This document shows, one piece after another, positions 10,164-23,160 of a DNA stretch of 64,000 bases. Under the pieces are notes generated by a model. That model searched no databases, was not told the origin of the DNA, and saw nothing but the letters and a program-made list of their open reading frames with translations. Source of the DNA: Paracoccus salipaludis (GTDB lineage: Bacteria > Pseudomonadota > Alphaproteobacteria > Rhodobacterales > Rhodobacteraceae); the NCBI RefSeq assembly GCF_002287065.1, contig NZ_NSJZ01000003.1:62001-126000 (forward strand). Reading direction: 5' to 3'. The translations under genes and the position numbers were made by a program. The stretch's first letter is position 1, and every line of letters begins with the position of its first letter.

Positions 10164-10813
10164 TCCCCGTCCTGACCTCGCCCCTCGGCGTGACGCTGAT
10201 CGGCGGGGGCGAGGTCACGGCCGCCGATCTCGCCCAGGCGCTGGCCCTCGCCCCGGTGGTGGCCGCTGCCGACAGCGGCGCCGACCGGGCGCTGGCCGCG
10301 GGCCTCGTCCCGCAGGCCGTCATCGGCGACCTAGATTCCCTCTCGCCCGCGGGCCGCGCGGCGATCCCGCCCGAGCGCCTGCATCTCGTCGCCGAGCAGG
10401 AAACGACCGACTTCGAGAAGGTGCTCCTCCGCATCTCCGCCCCCTTCGTGCTGGGCGTGGGCTTTTCCGGCCCGCGCAGCGACCACCTGCTGGCCGCCCT
10501 CACCGCGCTGGTCCGCCTGCGCCGCCCGCCCTGCCTGCTGCTGGGCGGCGAGGACGTGGCCTTCGCCGCCCCCGCCCGCCTGCGCCTCGACCTGCCCCCC
10601 GGCACGCGCCTGTCCCTTTGCCCCCTGGGACCCGTCACGGGCAGCAGCCGGGGCCTGCGCTGGCCCATCGACGGGCTGACGCTCGACCCTGCGCATCGCA
10701 CCGGCACCTCGAATGCGACGACCGGCCCCGCCGAGCTGGCGCTGGACGGCCCCTGCATCGTCATCCTGCCCCGTGAACAGGCGGCCGCCGCCATCCGGGC
10801 GGTCCGCGCCTGA
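10160..10813 (+). CDS. thiN: Thiamine pyrophosphokinase
   Basis: Transfers pyrophosphate from ATP to thiamine, giving TPP. 217 residues. ADSGADRAL, GDLDSL (56-61) and TTDFEKVL (82-89) are the conserved acidic and substrate-binding blocks, and GPRSDH follows. ATGA overlap with the upstream membrane protein gene. I saw no TPP riboswitch upstream. Confidence 0.9.
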   Translation: MIPVLTSPLGVTLIGGGEVTAADLAQALALAPVVAAADSGADRALAAGLVPQAVIGDLDSLSPAGRAAIPPERLHLVAEQETTDFEKVLLRISAPFVLGVGFSGPRSDHLLAALTALVRLRRPPCLLLGGEDVAFAAPARLRLDLPPGTRLSLCPLGPVTGSSRGLRWPIDGLTLDPAHRTGTSNATTGPAELALDGPCIVILPREQAAAAIRAVRA

Positions 10814-10832
10814 CCGTCCCCCCCGCAGCGTC

Positions 10833-10892
10833 CTTCTTCTTCGTGCAAATATCCTGGGGTGAGGCCCGGCACGGGCCGAGGGGCAACGCCCC
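10833..10892 (+). repeat. Intergenic repeat, copy A
   Basis: CTTCTTCTTCGTGCAAATAT followed by CCTGGGG and later GAGGGGCAACGCCCC. The same module, pyrimidine tract plus AAATATCC plus G-run plus a small GGGGC/GCCCC hairpin, recurs downstream of rnj. It lies just after thiN, where a transcript end is expected. Confidence 0.5.
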
Positions 10893-10952
10893 TTCTTCCT
10901 TCCCCTTGCGCGCGGGACGCCGCACGCTAGCCTTGCGGCGAAGGAGAGCATC

Positions 10953-12119
10953 ATGCCCGTCAAGAACCGTTTCGCCGAGCTTCAGCCCGAGATCGCCGCC
11001 TGGCGACGGGATTTCCACGAGAACCCCGAGCTCGACTATGACGTCCATCGCACCGCCGGACGCGTGGCGGACCTGCTGCGCGAGTTCGGCTGCGACGAGG
11101 TGACCGAGGGCGTGGGCCGCACCGGCGTCGTCGGCGTCATCAGGGGCCGCACCGACACCAGGGGCCGCGTCGTGGGATTGCGCGCCGACATGGACGCCCT
11201 GCCGATCACCGAGGCGACGGGCGCCGAATATGCCTCGAAGACCCCCGGCGCCATGCACGCCTGCGGCCATGACGGCCACACCGCCATGCTGCTGGGCGCG
11301 GCGAAATACCTGGCCGAGACGCGCAACTTCGACGGCACGGCGGTTGTGATCTTCCAGCCAGCCGAGGAAGGCGGCGGGGGCGGGCAGGCGATGGTGCAGG
11401 ACGGCCTCGTGGACCGCTGGAACATTCAGGAATTCTACGGGATGCACAACATGCCCGGCCTGCCGGCCGGCCAGTTCGCCATCCGCGAGGGCGCGATGAT
11501 GGCTGCCGCCGACCAGTTCGAGATCCTTCTGACCGGCAAGGGCGGCCATGCGGCCATGCCGCATGAGGCGGTGGACACCACGCTGATGGCGGCGCAGGTG
11601 ATCGTGGCGCTCCAGTCGATCGTGGCCCGCAACGTCAGCCCGCTGCAAAGCGCCGTGGTGTCGGTCTGCGTGGTGGAAACGGGCTCGCGCGCCCACAACA
11701 TCATCCCCGAGACCGTGCGCCTGCGTGGCACGGCCCGCAGCCTCGATCCCGCCGTCCGCGACCATGTCGAGCAACGGCTGCACCAGGTCGCCACCGGCAT
11801 CGCCGCGGCGATGGGCGGCTCGGCCAGGGTCGATTACCAGCGCGGCTATCCCGTAACGATGAACCACCCCGAGGCGACCGTCCATGCCGCCGAGGTCGCG
11901 CGGCAGGTCGCGGGCGACGTGGATCTCGAGATGTTGCCCCTGATGGCGGGCGAGGATTTCAGCTACATGCTGCTGGAACGCCCCGGCGCCTATATCTTCG
12001 TGGGCAACGGCGACACGGCCCGGCTTCACCATCCCGCTTATGACTTCGACGACGACGTGATCCCCGCGGGATCAAGCTGGTATGCAGGCATGATCGAGGC
12101 GCGGATGCCTGCCGCCTGA
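10953..12119 (+). CDS. M20 family metallo-amidohydrolase (hippurate hydrolase-like)
   Basis: Hydrolyses N-acyl amino acids or related amides. 388 residues. Metal-binding MHACGHDGHTAML (Cys104, His106) and the PAEEG block (Glu138, Glu139) are typical of the M20D amidohydrolases, as is the late GEDFSYML. A peptidase-dimerisation domain occupies about 185-285. Substrate is not determinable. AAGGAG precedes the ATG. Monocistronic by context. Confidence 0.93.
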   Translation: MPVKNRFAELQPEIAAWRRDFHENPELDYDVHRTAGRVADLLREFGCDEVTEGVGRTGVVGVIRGRTDTRGRVVGLRADMDALPITEATGAEYASKTPGAMHACGHDGHTAMLLGAAKYLAETRNFDGTAVVIFQPAEEGGGGGQAMVQDGLVDRWNIQEFYGMHNMPGLPAGQFAIREGAMMAAADQFEILLTGKGGHAAMPHEAVDTTLMAAQVIVALQSIVARNVSPLQSAVVSVCVVETGSRAHNIIPETVRLRGTARSLDPAVRDHVEQRLHQVATGIAAAMGGSARVDYQRGYPVTMNHPEATVHAAEVARQVAGDVDLEMLPLMAGEDFSYMLLERPGAYIFVGNGDTARLHHPAYDFDDDVIPAGSSWYAGMIEARMPAA

Positions 12120-12298
12120 CACGGCAGGCCCTTCGGCCCCCTGGCAGCGGCAGGCCCTCCGGCGAGTGCCGGCGCGGGCGGAAGCCCTTGCGCGCGGCCG
12201 CCTTGTGGCGCTTGCGGGCGCGGGGATGCCGCGCCTGCGGGCGGTTCTGTCGAGGACGGGCGATCCGGCGGGTCTTGCCCGTGCCGGACCGGGCCGCC

Positions 12299-12838
12299 TC
12301 AGCTGCGGTACACCTCGACCTCGGGCAGGTCCGTCAGGTCGGCGCCCAGCGTCGTCAGGGCGGGCAGCGACACCTGGCTGCCGCCCGAGGCCGGGCCGGA
12401 CAGGGGGATCAGGTCCACGTTGACCGAGCGACCGCTGGACGGATCGACGATCCGCCCCTTGCCGGGGGCCTGGACCAGCGGCGTCTTGATCCAGAACCCG
12501 CCCTCGGTCGCATCGCCCAGCGACGCGATGGTGGTGCCGAGCCGCCCGCCGGTCGCGGTCGGGCGGGTCGCGGCGGCCTTCTCGGCGGCCGAGGCGTCCA
12601 GCTGCGAAACGCTGCGCGAGCCGGCGGGGCGCTGCAGCGTGCCCTCGACCACCCCGGTGCGGGCCTCGGCGGCCGCAGCGGCTGCCGCCGATCCGCCGGT
12701 CGCCGGGGCGGCGGTCACCGTTCCGGCCGGGGTGCGGGGCGGGGCTGCGGGGCTCGTGTCCATGCCCATGTCGCAGGCGGCCAGCGCCATCAGCGGCAGA
12801 GCCAGCGCGCAAAGGCGCAGGGTCGGGCGGGTCGTCAT
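12299..12838 (-). CDS. Putative lipoprotein, unknown function
   Basis: 179 residues. Lipobox LMALAAC with Cys22 after a hydrophobic signal, so it should be acylated by Lgt. An Ala/Thr/Pro-rich linker follows, then a C-terminal part with [19 protein letters not shown]. The start MTTRPTLRL was chosen because the signal peptide begins there; the frame stays open upstream but without a signal. Divergent from moaA, 154 bases between starts. No family recognised. Confidence 0.75.
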   Translation of the reverse strand: MTTRPTLRLCALALPLMALAACDMGMDTSPAAPPRTPAGTVTAAPATGGSAAAAAAAEARTGVVEGTLQRPAGSRSVSQLDASAAEKAAATRPTATGGRLGTTIASLGDATEGGFWIKTPLVQAPGKGRIVDPSSGRSVNVDLIPLSGPASGGSQVSLPALTTLGADLTDLPEVEVYRS

Positions 12839-12992
12839 GTCATATCCCTCGTGCATGATCCGTGCATCGGCTGTGCATCGCTTGCACGCCGAGATTGCGC
12901 TCCTTCCCGTGCCGCTGTCCACGCCCGGGCCGCCGCTCGGCGGCAAGGCGCCCATTCTTGTGCCCCGGACGACACGGACCTATGTAACGTCC

Positions 12993-13994
12993 ATGTCCGC
13001 TGCCCCGCTGATCGACCCTTTCGCCCGCCCGATCACCTATCTGCGGGTGTCGGTCACCGATCGCTGCGATTTCCGCTGCACCTACTGCATGGCCGAGCAC
13101 ATGCAGTTCCTGCCCAAGGCCGAGCTGCTGACGCTCGAGGAGCTGGGGCGCCTGTCGAACGCCTTTGTCGACCTCGGCGTGCGCAAGCTGCGGATCACGG
13201 GCGGCGAGCCCCTGGTGCGCCGCAACATCATGTCCTTCTTCCGCGCCATGTCGGATCGCCTGGGGCAGGGACTGGACGAGCTGACCCTGACCACCAACGG
13301 CAGCCAGCTTGCGCGCTTTGCCGATGAACTGGCGGATTGCGGGGTCAGGCGCATCAACGTCTCGCTGGACACGCTGAACGCCGACAAGTTCGCCGCGATC
13401 ACCCGCTGGGGCCGCCTGGCCCAGGTCATGGACGGCGTCGCCGCCGCCAAGGCCGCCGGATTGCGCGTCAAGATCAATACGGTGGCGCTGAAAGGCTTCA
13501 ACGAGGACGAGCTTTTCCCCCTGATCGACTGGTGCGGCGAACAGGGGCACGACCTGACCTTCATCGAGGTCATGCCCATGGGCGACATGGGCGAGGAGAC
13601 GCGGCTGGACCAGTACTGGGCGCTCAGCGACCTGCGCCGGAGGCTCGAGTCCCGCTTCACCCTGACGCCTCTGGCCGAGCGGACGGGCGGCCCCGCGCGC
13701 TATGTCCGGCTTGAGGAAACGGGCCAGAAGATCGGGTTCATCACGCCCCTGACGCATAACTTCTGTGAAAGCTGCAACCGCGTGCGCGTCACCTGCACGG
13801 GCGAGCTGTTCATGTGCCTCGGGCAGGAGGACCGCGCCGACCTGCGCGCCCCGCTGCGCGCCAGCCCCGGCGACGAGGCCCTGAAGGATGCGATCCGCGC
13901 CGCCATCTCCCGCAAGCCCAAGGGCCACGACTTCGACTATTCGCGCGGGGTCGCGGGCCAGATGACCCGGCACATGAGCCACACGGGCGGCTGA
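12993..13994 (+). CDS. moaA: GTP 3',8-cyclase (molybdenum cofactor synthesis)
   Basis: Radical-SAM enzyme making the molybdopterin precursor from GTP. 333 residues. N-terminal cluster Cys25-x3-Cys29-x2-Cys32 ([11 protein letters not shown]) and C-terminal cluster Cys258, Cys261 and Cys275 ([18 protein letters not shown]). It ends in the conserved Gly-Gly (HTGG). The frame is open far upstream, but homology begins only near [12 protein letters not shown], so I use ATG 12993. No moco riboswitch is evident. Confidence 0.95.
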   Translation: MSAAPLIDPFARPITYLRVSVTDRCDFRCTYCMAEHMQFLPKAELLTLEELGRLSNAFVDLGVRKLRITGGEPLVRRNIMSFFRAMSDRLGQGLDELTLTTNGSQLARFADELADCGVRRINVSLDTLNADKFAAITRWGRLAQVMDGVAAAKAAGLRVKINTVALKGFNEDELFPLIDWCGEQGHDLTFIEVMPMGDMGEETRLDQYWALSDLRRRLESRFTLTPLAERTGGPARYVRLEETGQKIGFITPLTHNFCESCNRVRVTCTGELFMCLGQEDRADLRAPLRASPGDEALKDAIRAAISRKPKGHDFDYSRGVAGQMTRHMSHTGG

Positions 13995-14084
13995 AGCCCC
14001 CTCCTTTTTCCTGACGGTCCGTGCGGTTTCCGCCACCTGCGGGGGAACGGCTGCCGGCCATGATGCGGCAGCCTCGCGGGCCGC

Positions 14085-14435
14085 TCAGAAGCTCGCGCCG
14101 TCCACCGCCTTGCTATTCAGCGCCCGTGCGTCCACCCCGTCAAGGCAGTTGACGTTCACGCCCACCATCCTCTGCCCGTCCTTTTCGGCGTAGGCGAAAG
14201 GCTCGATCCCGCAGGTCGGGCAGAAGCGGTGCGAGATCCGGTGCGTGTTGAACAGGTATTCCGTCGTCGGTCCGTCCAGGGTCAGCGTGAAGGCGGTCTC
14301 GGGCAGGAAGGCCAGCGTCCAGCCCATGCGCCGGCAGCGAGAGCAGTTGCAGGTGAAGGTCTCGTCCAGGTCGGCATCGACCTCGAAGGCGATGGCGCCG
14401 CACTGGCAGCTTCCGGCGTAATGCTGCGTGGCCAT
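14085..14435 (-). CDS. GFA/CENP-V family zinc protein
   Basis: 116 residues. Pairs of cysteines (SCQCG at 9-13, CNCSRC near 38, and FCPTCG near 71) form the zinc sites of the glutathione-dependent formaldehyde-activating (GFA) fold. The family name does not prove that activity. It lies ten bases downstream of the 5'-nucleotidase gene on the same strand, so the two probably share a transcript. Confidence 0.88.
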   Translation of the reverse strand: MATQHYAGSCQCGAIAFEVDADLDETFTCNCSRCRRMGWTLAFLPETAFTLTLDGPTTEYLFNTHRISHRFCPTCGIEPFAYAEKDGQRMVGVNVNCLDGVDARALNSKAVDGASF

Positions 14436-14445
14436 CCCGGCCTCC

Positions 14446-16044
14446 TCATTTCACGGTGATGCGGCGGTCGAGCGCCGGGGCGTAGCCGGGTCCCTGCCGC
14501 GACAGGTGGTCGGCGAGGACCTCGGCGAGGTCGGGGCCGAAGTCATAGGCGTCCGTGGCCTCGGTCGCGAACATCGCATAGCCGTCGCCGCCACCACGCA
14601 GGTAGTTGTTGGTGACGATGCCATAGCTTGCCTCGGGGTCGATCGGCGCCCAGCCCTCGGCGGCCTTCACCTGCACGTCGCTGATCCGGCTGCCCGCAGG
14701 GGCGGCGGGATCAAGCGCGTAGCGCAGACCGGCGACTTGGGCGAAGCGGCCCGCGCCCTCCTCAACCTGGCTTGCACCGTTTTCCAGCGCGGCCAGCACG
14801 GTCGAGCCCTTGGCCCGGAAGGTGGACAGCGAGTTCTGGAAGGGCAGGACGTCATAAACCTCGCCCATGGTCACCGGGCCCGCGTCGATCGAGGCGCGCA
14901 ACCCGCCGCCGTTCTGGATCGCGATGTCGATGCCCTGAGCCGCCACCCGCGCCAGCATCGCGTCGGCCACGACGCTGCCCATGACGCATTCGCGCGCCCG
15001 GCAGTCGGTCCGGTCGGCACCAAGCGGAACGGCGATCTCGGCCACCTGCTTCTGGCGCAGTTCGTCCAGCGGCCTGGCCATCTCGGTCACGCGGGCGGCG
15101 AGGGCCTTGTCCTCGGGCTGGCTGGCGTCCAGCAGGATCGGCGCACCCTCGGCGGCGGTCAGGCGGCCCGCATCGTCGAAGGTCAGTTTCAGCTCACCCA
15201 GGTATTTGCCGTAGGCATAGGCGGTTGCGACGGGAACCTCGGCGCCGTCCGAACCCCTGGCGCGGGTCGGATAGGGGCCGGCCGCGCCCTCCATGTCGCC
15301 CAGCTGGGTGTGGCTGTGGCCGCCGATGATGGCGTCGAGGCCGGGCACCCCTGCGGCGAACTCCAGGTCGCGGGGATAGCCGACGTGGGTGAGGGCGATG
15401 ATCTTGTCCACGCCCTCGTCCTCGAGCGCCTGCACCCCGGCCTTGAGGCTTTCCATGTCGTCCTGGAAGATCACCGAGGGGCCGGGCGAGGCCGTCTCGG
15501 GCGTGTCCATCGCAAGCGCCGACACAAGGCCGATCTTCTCGCCCCCCACATCGAGCGTGACGGTATGGCGCAGCTTGCCCGCCAGCACGTTCGACCGCGA
15601 CACGTCGAGGTTGCCCGACATGACCGGGAACTTCACGCCGTCCAGCAGCACCGCCGCGCCCTCGGGGCCATCGTCGAATTCGTGATTGCCGAGGCTCATG
15701 GCATCATAGCCGATGGCGTTCATGAACTCGACCGTGTCCCGGCCCTTGTAGGTCGTGTAGAACAGGCTGCCCTGGTACTGGTCGCCCGCGTCCAGCACGA
15801 TCACGTTGCCGCCCTCGGCACGGATTGCATCGCGTCGCGCGTCGATCGCGGCTTTCAGCCGCGCGACGCCCCCGAAGCACTCGGCCTTGGCCAGCGTCTC
15901 GGCGTCGCAGGTCGAATCGAAGGCGTTGATCGGCTCGATCCGGCTGTGGAAATCGTTGGTGTGCAGGACATGCAGCACATAGTCGGCCTGCGCGGCGCTG
16001 GCGAAGCCCAGCATGGCGGCCGAGGACAGAAGCAGGCGGATCAT
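14446..16044 (-). CDS. Periplasmic 5'-nucleotidase/metallophosphoesterase (UshA family)
   Basis: 532 residues. Signal peptide 1-20, then a calcineurin-like phosphoesterase domain: HTNDFHSR (28-35), DAGDQ (85-89), GNHEF (119-123) and later GGHSH. A C-terminal 5'-nucleotidase substrate domain follows, with NGGGLRASIDAG. It releases phosphate from nucleotides in the periplasm; the exact substrate is not clear. First gene of a two-gene minus-strand unit, divergent from uvrA. Confidence 0.93.
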   Translation of the reverse strand: MIRLLLSSAAMLGFASAAQADYVLHVLHTNDFHSRIEPINAFDSTCDAETLAKAECFGGVARLKAAIDARRDAIRAEGGNVIVLDAGDQYQGSLFYTTYKGRDTVEFMNAIGYDAMSLGNHEFDDGPEGAAVLLDGVKFPVMSGNLDVSRSNVLAGKLRHTVTLDVGGEKIGLVSALAMDTPETASPGPSVIFQDDMESLKAGVQALEDEGVDKIIALTHVGYPRDLEFAAGVPGLDAIIGGHSHTQLGDMEGAAGPYPTRARGSDGAEVPVATAYAYGKYLGELKLTFDDAGRLTAAEGAPILLDASQPEDKALAARVTEMARPLDELRQKQVAEIAVPLGADRTDCRARECVMGSVVADAMLARVAAQGIDIAIQNGGGLRASIDAGPVTMGEVYDVLPFQNSLSTFRAKGSTVLAALENGASQVEEGAGRFAQVAGLRYALDPAAPAGSRISDVQVKAAEGWAPIDPEASYGIVTNNYLRGGGDGYAMFATEATDAYDFGPDLAEVLADHLSRQGPGYAPALDRRITVK

Positions 16045-16118
16045 GGCGGGCTCCGAAAGGGGGTCGGGTTCAGCCTGCCAGCGGCACGCCCGTGTGACAA
16101 GCGGGGTTCAGCGCAGAT

Positions 16119-16133
16119 GTTCGCATGATGTTC
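16119..16133 (+). promoter_or_regulatory. LexA operator (SOS box) of uvrA
   Basis: Exact GTTC-N7-GTTC (GTTCGCATGATGTTC), the LexA recognition form known from Rhodobacter and Paracoccus. It lies 64 bases before the uvrA ATG. Two more GTTC half-sites flank it (16106 and 16146) at other spacings. Confidence 0.8.
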
Positions 16134-16196
16134 CAAGGCGCTTGCGTTCCGGCGCGGCCTGCCTATCTGTTGCCCTTGTCCCCCCGAGAGGTCCGC

Positions 16197-19094
<2,898 letters not shown>

Positions 19095-19184
19095 TGCCGC
19101 AGTGACGCCGCGGCTGCGGGGCAGGGGCAACCACTTCGGCGGCCGGTTCGTTCCACCGGCAGGCTGCGATCGAAGGAGGTTCCC

Positions 19185-19958
19185 ATGTCCGCATCCGACA
19201 TCACGTTCGACTTCTCGGGCCGCGTCGCCATCGTCACCGGCGCGGGATCGGGCATCGGGCGCGCCATCGCCCTTGAGTTGGCGCAATCCGGGGCCGGCGT
19301 CGTCCTGGGCGACCTCAAGCAGGAGGTGGCCGACAAGGTCGTGGCCGAGATCGAGGCGGCGGGCGGCAAGGCCGTGGCCGTCGGGGGCGACGTGGCCGAT
19401 CCTGCCAATGCCGACGCCCTGGTGCGGGCGGCGGAAAGCCTGCCCGGAACGCTGTCGATGGCCGTCAACAACGCGGGCATCGGCGGCCCTCATGCGGACG
19501 CCGGGGATTATCCGCTGGACGGCTGGCAGCGCGTCATCGACATCAACCTGAACGGCGTCCTTTACGGGATGCGCGCGCAGCTTGCCGCCATGGCCGCGGC
19601 GGGGACCAAGGGGTCGATCGTCAACATGGCCTCGATCCTGGGCAGCGTGGGCTTTGCCGGGTCCAGCGCCTATGTCGCGGCCAAGCACGGCGTGGTCGGG
19701 ATGACCAAGACCGCCGCATGGGAATACGGCCCCCGCGGCATCCGCGTGAACGCGGTCGGCCCGGGCTTCATCCTGACGCCGCTGATCCAGGACACCATGG
19801 ACGAGGCCGCCTTGCAGGGACTGGCCGCGCGCCACGCCCCCGGCCGCCTGGGCACGTCCGAGGAGGTGTCCGCCCTGACCCTGTTCCTGCTGTCGGACCG
19901 CGCCAGCTTCATCACCGGCAGCTACCACCTGGTCGATGGCGGCTATACCGCGATCTGA
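19185..19958 (+). CDS. SDR family oxidoreductase
   Basis: 257 residues, classical short-chain dehydrogenase. Cofactor loop TGAGSGIG (18-25), NNAG, and catalytic Tyr163-x3-Lys167 (YVAAK). An Asp after beta-2 (GDLK) suggests NAD rather than NADP. The protein ends VDGGYTAI, typical of the fold. Substrate unknown. GAAGGAGG precedes the ATG. It lies between uvrA and the nuo promoter, on the same strand. Confidence 0.9.
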   Translation: MSASDITFDFSGRVAIVTGAGSGIGRAIALELAQSGAGVVLGDLKQEVADKVVAEIEAAGGKAVAVGGDVADPANADALVRAAESLPGTLSMAVNNAGIGGPHADAGDYPLDGWQRVIDINLNGVLYGMRAQLAAMAAAGTKGSIVNMASILGSVGFAGSSAYVAAKHGVVGMTKTAAWEYGPRGIRVNAVGPGFILTPLIQDTMDEAALQGLAARHAPGRLGTSEEVSALTLFLLSDRASFITGSYHLVDGGYTAI

Positions 19959-19984
19959 ACGGGCCGGAAGACGGGCGGGTCGCA

Positions 19985-20013
19985 TTGACCCCCGGGGCCG
20001 CCGCGTCTAAATG
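19985..20013 (+). promoter_or_regulatory. Candidate sigma70 promoter of the nuo operon
   Basis: TTGACC (5 of 6 to the -35 consensus), a 17-base spacer, then TAAATG (weak -10). It lies in the only gap before nuoA, about 60 bases upstream of its start. It is the best match I can see in that gap. Confidence 0.4.
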
Positions 20014-20072
20014 AGGCCCTAGCCAAGCCACGCCGCGCCCCCGGGCGCCGCGCCGTCAGGGGAGCCCGCCTC

Positions 20073-21106
<1,034 letters not shown>

Positions 21107-21109
21107 GCG

Positions 21110-21757
21110 ATGGCCATCTATCCCGATCCCCAGGCGCTGGCCGAACTGGGCGAGATGATCGCCGCCCGCCGTCCGAACGACGTGCTGGACTACAAGGTGG
21201 CCTTCGGCGAGCTGACGCTGACGGTCCATGCCGGCGCGATCGTCGGGCTGGTGCAGGCGCTGCGCGACGATCCGGCCTGCCGCTTCTCGACGCTGGTGGA
21301 CATCACGGCCGTCGATTACCCCGAGCGGCCGGCTCGTTTCGACGTCGTCTGGCACTTCCTGTCGATGTACACGAACCAGCGCATCCGCCTGAAGGCCGCG
21401 ATCCGCGAGGACGAGCTGGTGCCCTCGATCACCGGCCTGATCCCGACGGCCAACTGGTTCGAGCGCGAGGTCTTCGACATGTTCGGGATCTTGTTCTCGG
21501 GCCACCCGGACCTGCGCCGCATCCTGACCGACTACGGCTTCAAGGGCTATCCGCTGCGCAAGGACTTCCCGACGACGGGCTATGTCGAGGTCCGCTATGA
21601 CGACATCGAGAAGCGCGTCGTCTACGAGCCGGTGAACCTGACCCAGGAATACCGCAAGTTCGACTTCCTGTCGCCCTGGGAGGGCACGCACCAGCTGCTG
21701 CCGGGCGACGAGAAGGCTCCGGCGACCATCGGCGTGACGGCGGATGGCAAGAAATGA
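21110..21757 (+). CDS. nuoC: NADH-quinone oxidoreductase subunit C
   Basis: Peripheral-arm subunit (30 kDa homologue) without cofactors. 215 residues. Signature [20 protein letters not shown] followed by [19 protein letters not shown]. Separate from nuoD, as in Paracoccus and unlike the fused nuoCD of E. coli. Three bases after nuoB. Confidence 0.97.
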   Translation: MAIYPDPQALAELGEMIAARRPNDVLDYKVAFGELTLTVHAGAIVGLVQALRDDPACRFSTLVDITAVDYPERPARFDVVWHFLSMYTNQRIRLKAAIREDELVPSITGLIPTANWFEREVFDMFGILFSGHPDLRRILTDYGFKGYPLRKDFPTTGYVEVRYDDIEKRVVYEPVNLTQEYRKFDFLSPWEGTHQLLPGDEKAPATIGVTADGKK

Positions 21758-21795
21758 GGTCCGGGCCTGAGAACGGCGAGCGTTCCGGGCCGGTG

Positions 21796-21852
21796 ATGAC
21801 GAAATCTGCCGAGCGGCTGGCCGGAAGGGTCCATGCCGCAGCAAGGGGGTAG
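21796..21852 (+). CDS. Possible mini-ORF before nuoD (18 aa)
   Basis: ATG-to-TAG frame encoding [18 protein letters not shown] in the 99-base nuoC-nuoD gap, ending four bases before the nuoD ATG in another frame. It is basic. Its ribosome site is weak, so it may be chance; if translated it could couple nuoD translation. Confidence 0.2.
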   Translation: MTKSAERLAGRVHAAARG

Positions 21853-21856
21853 GCCG

Positions 21857-23095
21857 ATGGACGGCGACATCCGCAGCAACACGTATGACGACGGCAGCTT
21901 CGACGTGCTGACCGGCGAACAGCGCATCCGCAACTTCAACATCAACTTCGGGCCTCAGCACCCGGCGGCGCACGGCGTGCTGCGCATGGTGATCGAGCTG
22001 GACGGCGAGATCGTCGAGCGCGTGGACCCCCATATCGGCCTGCTGCACCGCGGGACCGAGAAGCTGATGGAGGACCGCACCTATCTGCAAAACCTGCCCT
22101 ACATGGACCGGCTCGACTACGTGTCGCCCATGTGCATGGAGCATGCCTGGTGCCTGGCGATCGAGCGCCTGACCGGCGTTGAGATCCCGCGCCGCGCCAG
22201 CCTGATCCGGGTGCTGTTCTCGGAAATCACGCGCATCCTGAACCACCTGCTGAACGTGACCACGGGCGCCATGGACGTTGGGGCGCTGACCCCGCCGCTG
22301 TGGGGCTTCGAGGAACGCGAGAAGCTGATGATCTTCTACGAGCGGGCCTCGGGCGCGCGGCTGCACGCCGCCTATTTCCGCCCCGGCGGCGTCCACCAGG
22401 ACCTGCCGCCCGACCTGATCGACGACATCGACGACTGGGCGGTCCACTTCCCCAAGGTCGTGGACGACCTCGACACGCTGATCACGGAAAACCGGATCTT
22501 CAAGCAGCGCACCGTGGACATCGGCATCGCCAAGGAACAGGACATCCTGGACTGGGGCTGGTCGGGGATCATGGCGCGCGGTTCTGGCCTTGCCTGGGAC
22601 CTGCGCCGCTCGCAGCCCTATGAATGCTACGACGAGTTCGACTTCGAGGTTCCTGTCGGCACCAACGGCGACTGCTACGACCGCTACCTGCTGCGGATGG
22701 AGGAGATGCGCCAGTCGGTCCGCATCATCCGCCAGGCCGTGGCCAAGCTGAAGGCGGAACCGGCAGGCGACGTGCTGGCGCGCGGCAAGCTGACGCCGCC
22801 GCGCCGGCTGGACATGAAGCGCGACATGGAAAGCCTGATCCACCACTTCAAGCTTTACACCGAAGGCTTCAAGGTCCCTGCGGGTGAGGTTTATGCCGCC
22901 GTCGAGGCGCCCAAGGGCGAGTTCGGCGTCTATCTGGTCAGCGACGGCACCAACAAGCCTTACCGCGCCAAGCTGCGCGCGCCCGGCTTCTGCCACCTCC
23001 AGTCGATGGACTGGATGGCCAAGGGCCACATGCTGGCCGACGTGACCGCTCTGATCGCCACCTCGGATGTCGTGTTCGGCGAGGTGGACCGGTGA
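21857..23095 (+). CDS. nuoD: NADH-quinone oxidoreductase subunit D
   Basis: 49-kDa homologue that builds the quinone-binding site with NuoB. 412 residues. [11 protein letters not shown] (31-41) contains the quinone-site histidine, and [11 protein letters not shown] (59-69) contains Arg65, the counterpart of bovine Arg85 that NDUFAF7 dimethylates. I chose MDGDIRS..., matching the Paracoccus start and length; ATG 21833 (eight more residues, GGAAGG upstream) is a possible alternative. Confidence 0.97.
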   Translation: MDGDIRSNTYDDGSFDVLTGEQRIRNFNINFGPQHPAAHGVLRMVIELDGEIVERVDPHIGLLHRGTEKLMEDRTYLQNLPYMDRLDYVSPMCMEHAWCLAIERLTGVEIPRRASLIRVLFSEITRILNHLLNVTTGAMDVGALTPPLWGFEEREKLMIFYERASGARLHAAYFRPGGVHQDLPPDLIDDIDDWAVHFPKVVDDLDTLITENRIFKQRTVDIGIAKEQDILDWGWSGIMARGSGLAWDLRRSQPYECYDEFDFEVPVGTNGDCYDRYLLRMEEMRQSVRIIRQAVAKLKAEPAGDVLARGKLTPPRRLDMKRDMESLIHHFKLYTEGFKVPAGEVYAAVEAPKGEFGVYLVSDGTNKPYRAKLRAPGFCHLQSMDWMAKGHMLADVTALIATSDVVFGEVDR

Positions 23096-23160
23096 GCCTG
23101 TCCGTGATGAACCCGTCGCCGCGTCCGGCGACCCCCGCCGTTACCGGAGTGCCCGCCTGA
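23092..23160 (+). CDS. Possible 22-aa coupling ORF between nuoD and nuoE
   Basis: GTG start overlapping the nuoD stop (GTGA) and TGA overlapping the nuoE ATG (TGATG). Encodes a Pro/Val/Ser-rich 22-mer ([19 protein letters not shown] plus VPA). It fills the whole gap, and third positions are G/C-rich. Could be a translational bridge or chance. Confidence 0.3.
   Translation: MSLSVMNPSPRPATPAVTGVPA

Noticed and set aside
12420..12992. Upstream extension of moaA by 191 codons
   Set aside because: It runs antisense through the lipoprotein gene and shows no homology; the radical-SAM domain starts right after ATG 12993.
12839..12992. Molybdenum cofactor riboswitch before moaA
   Set aside because: No recognisable conserved core in the 154-base gap.
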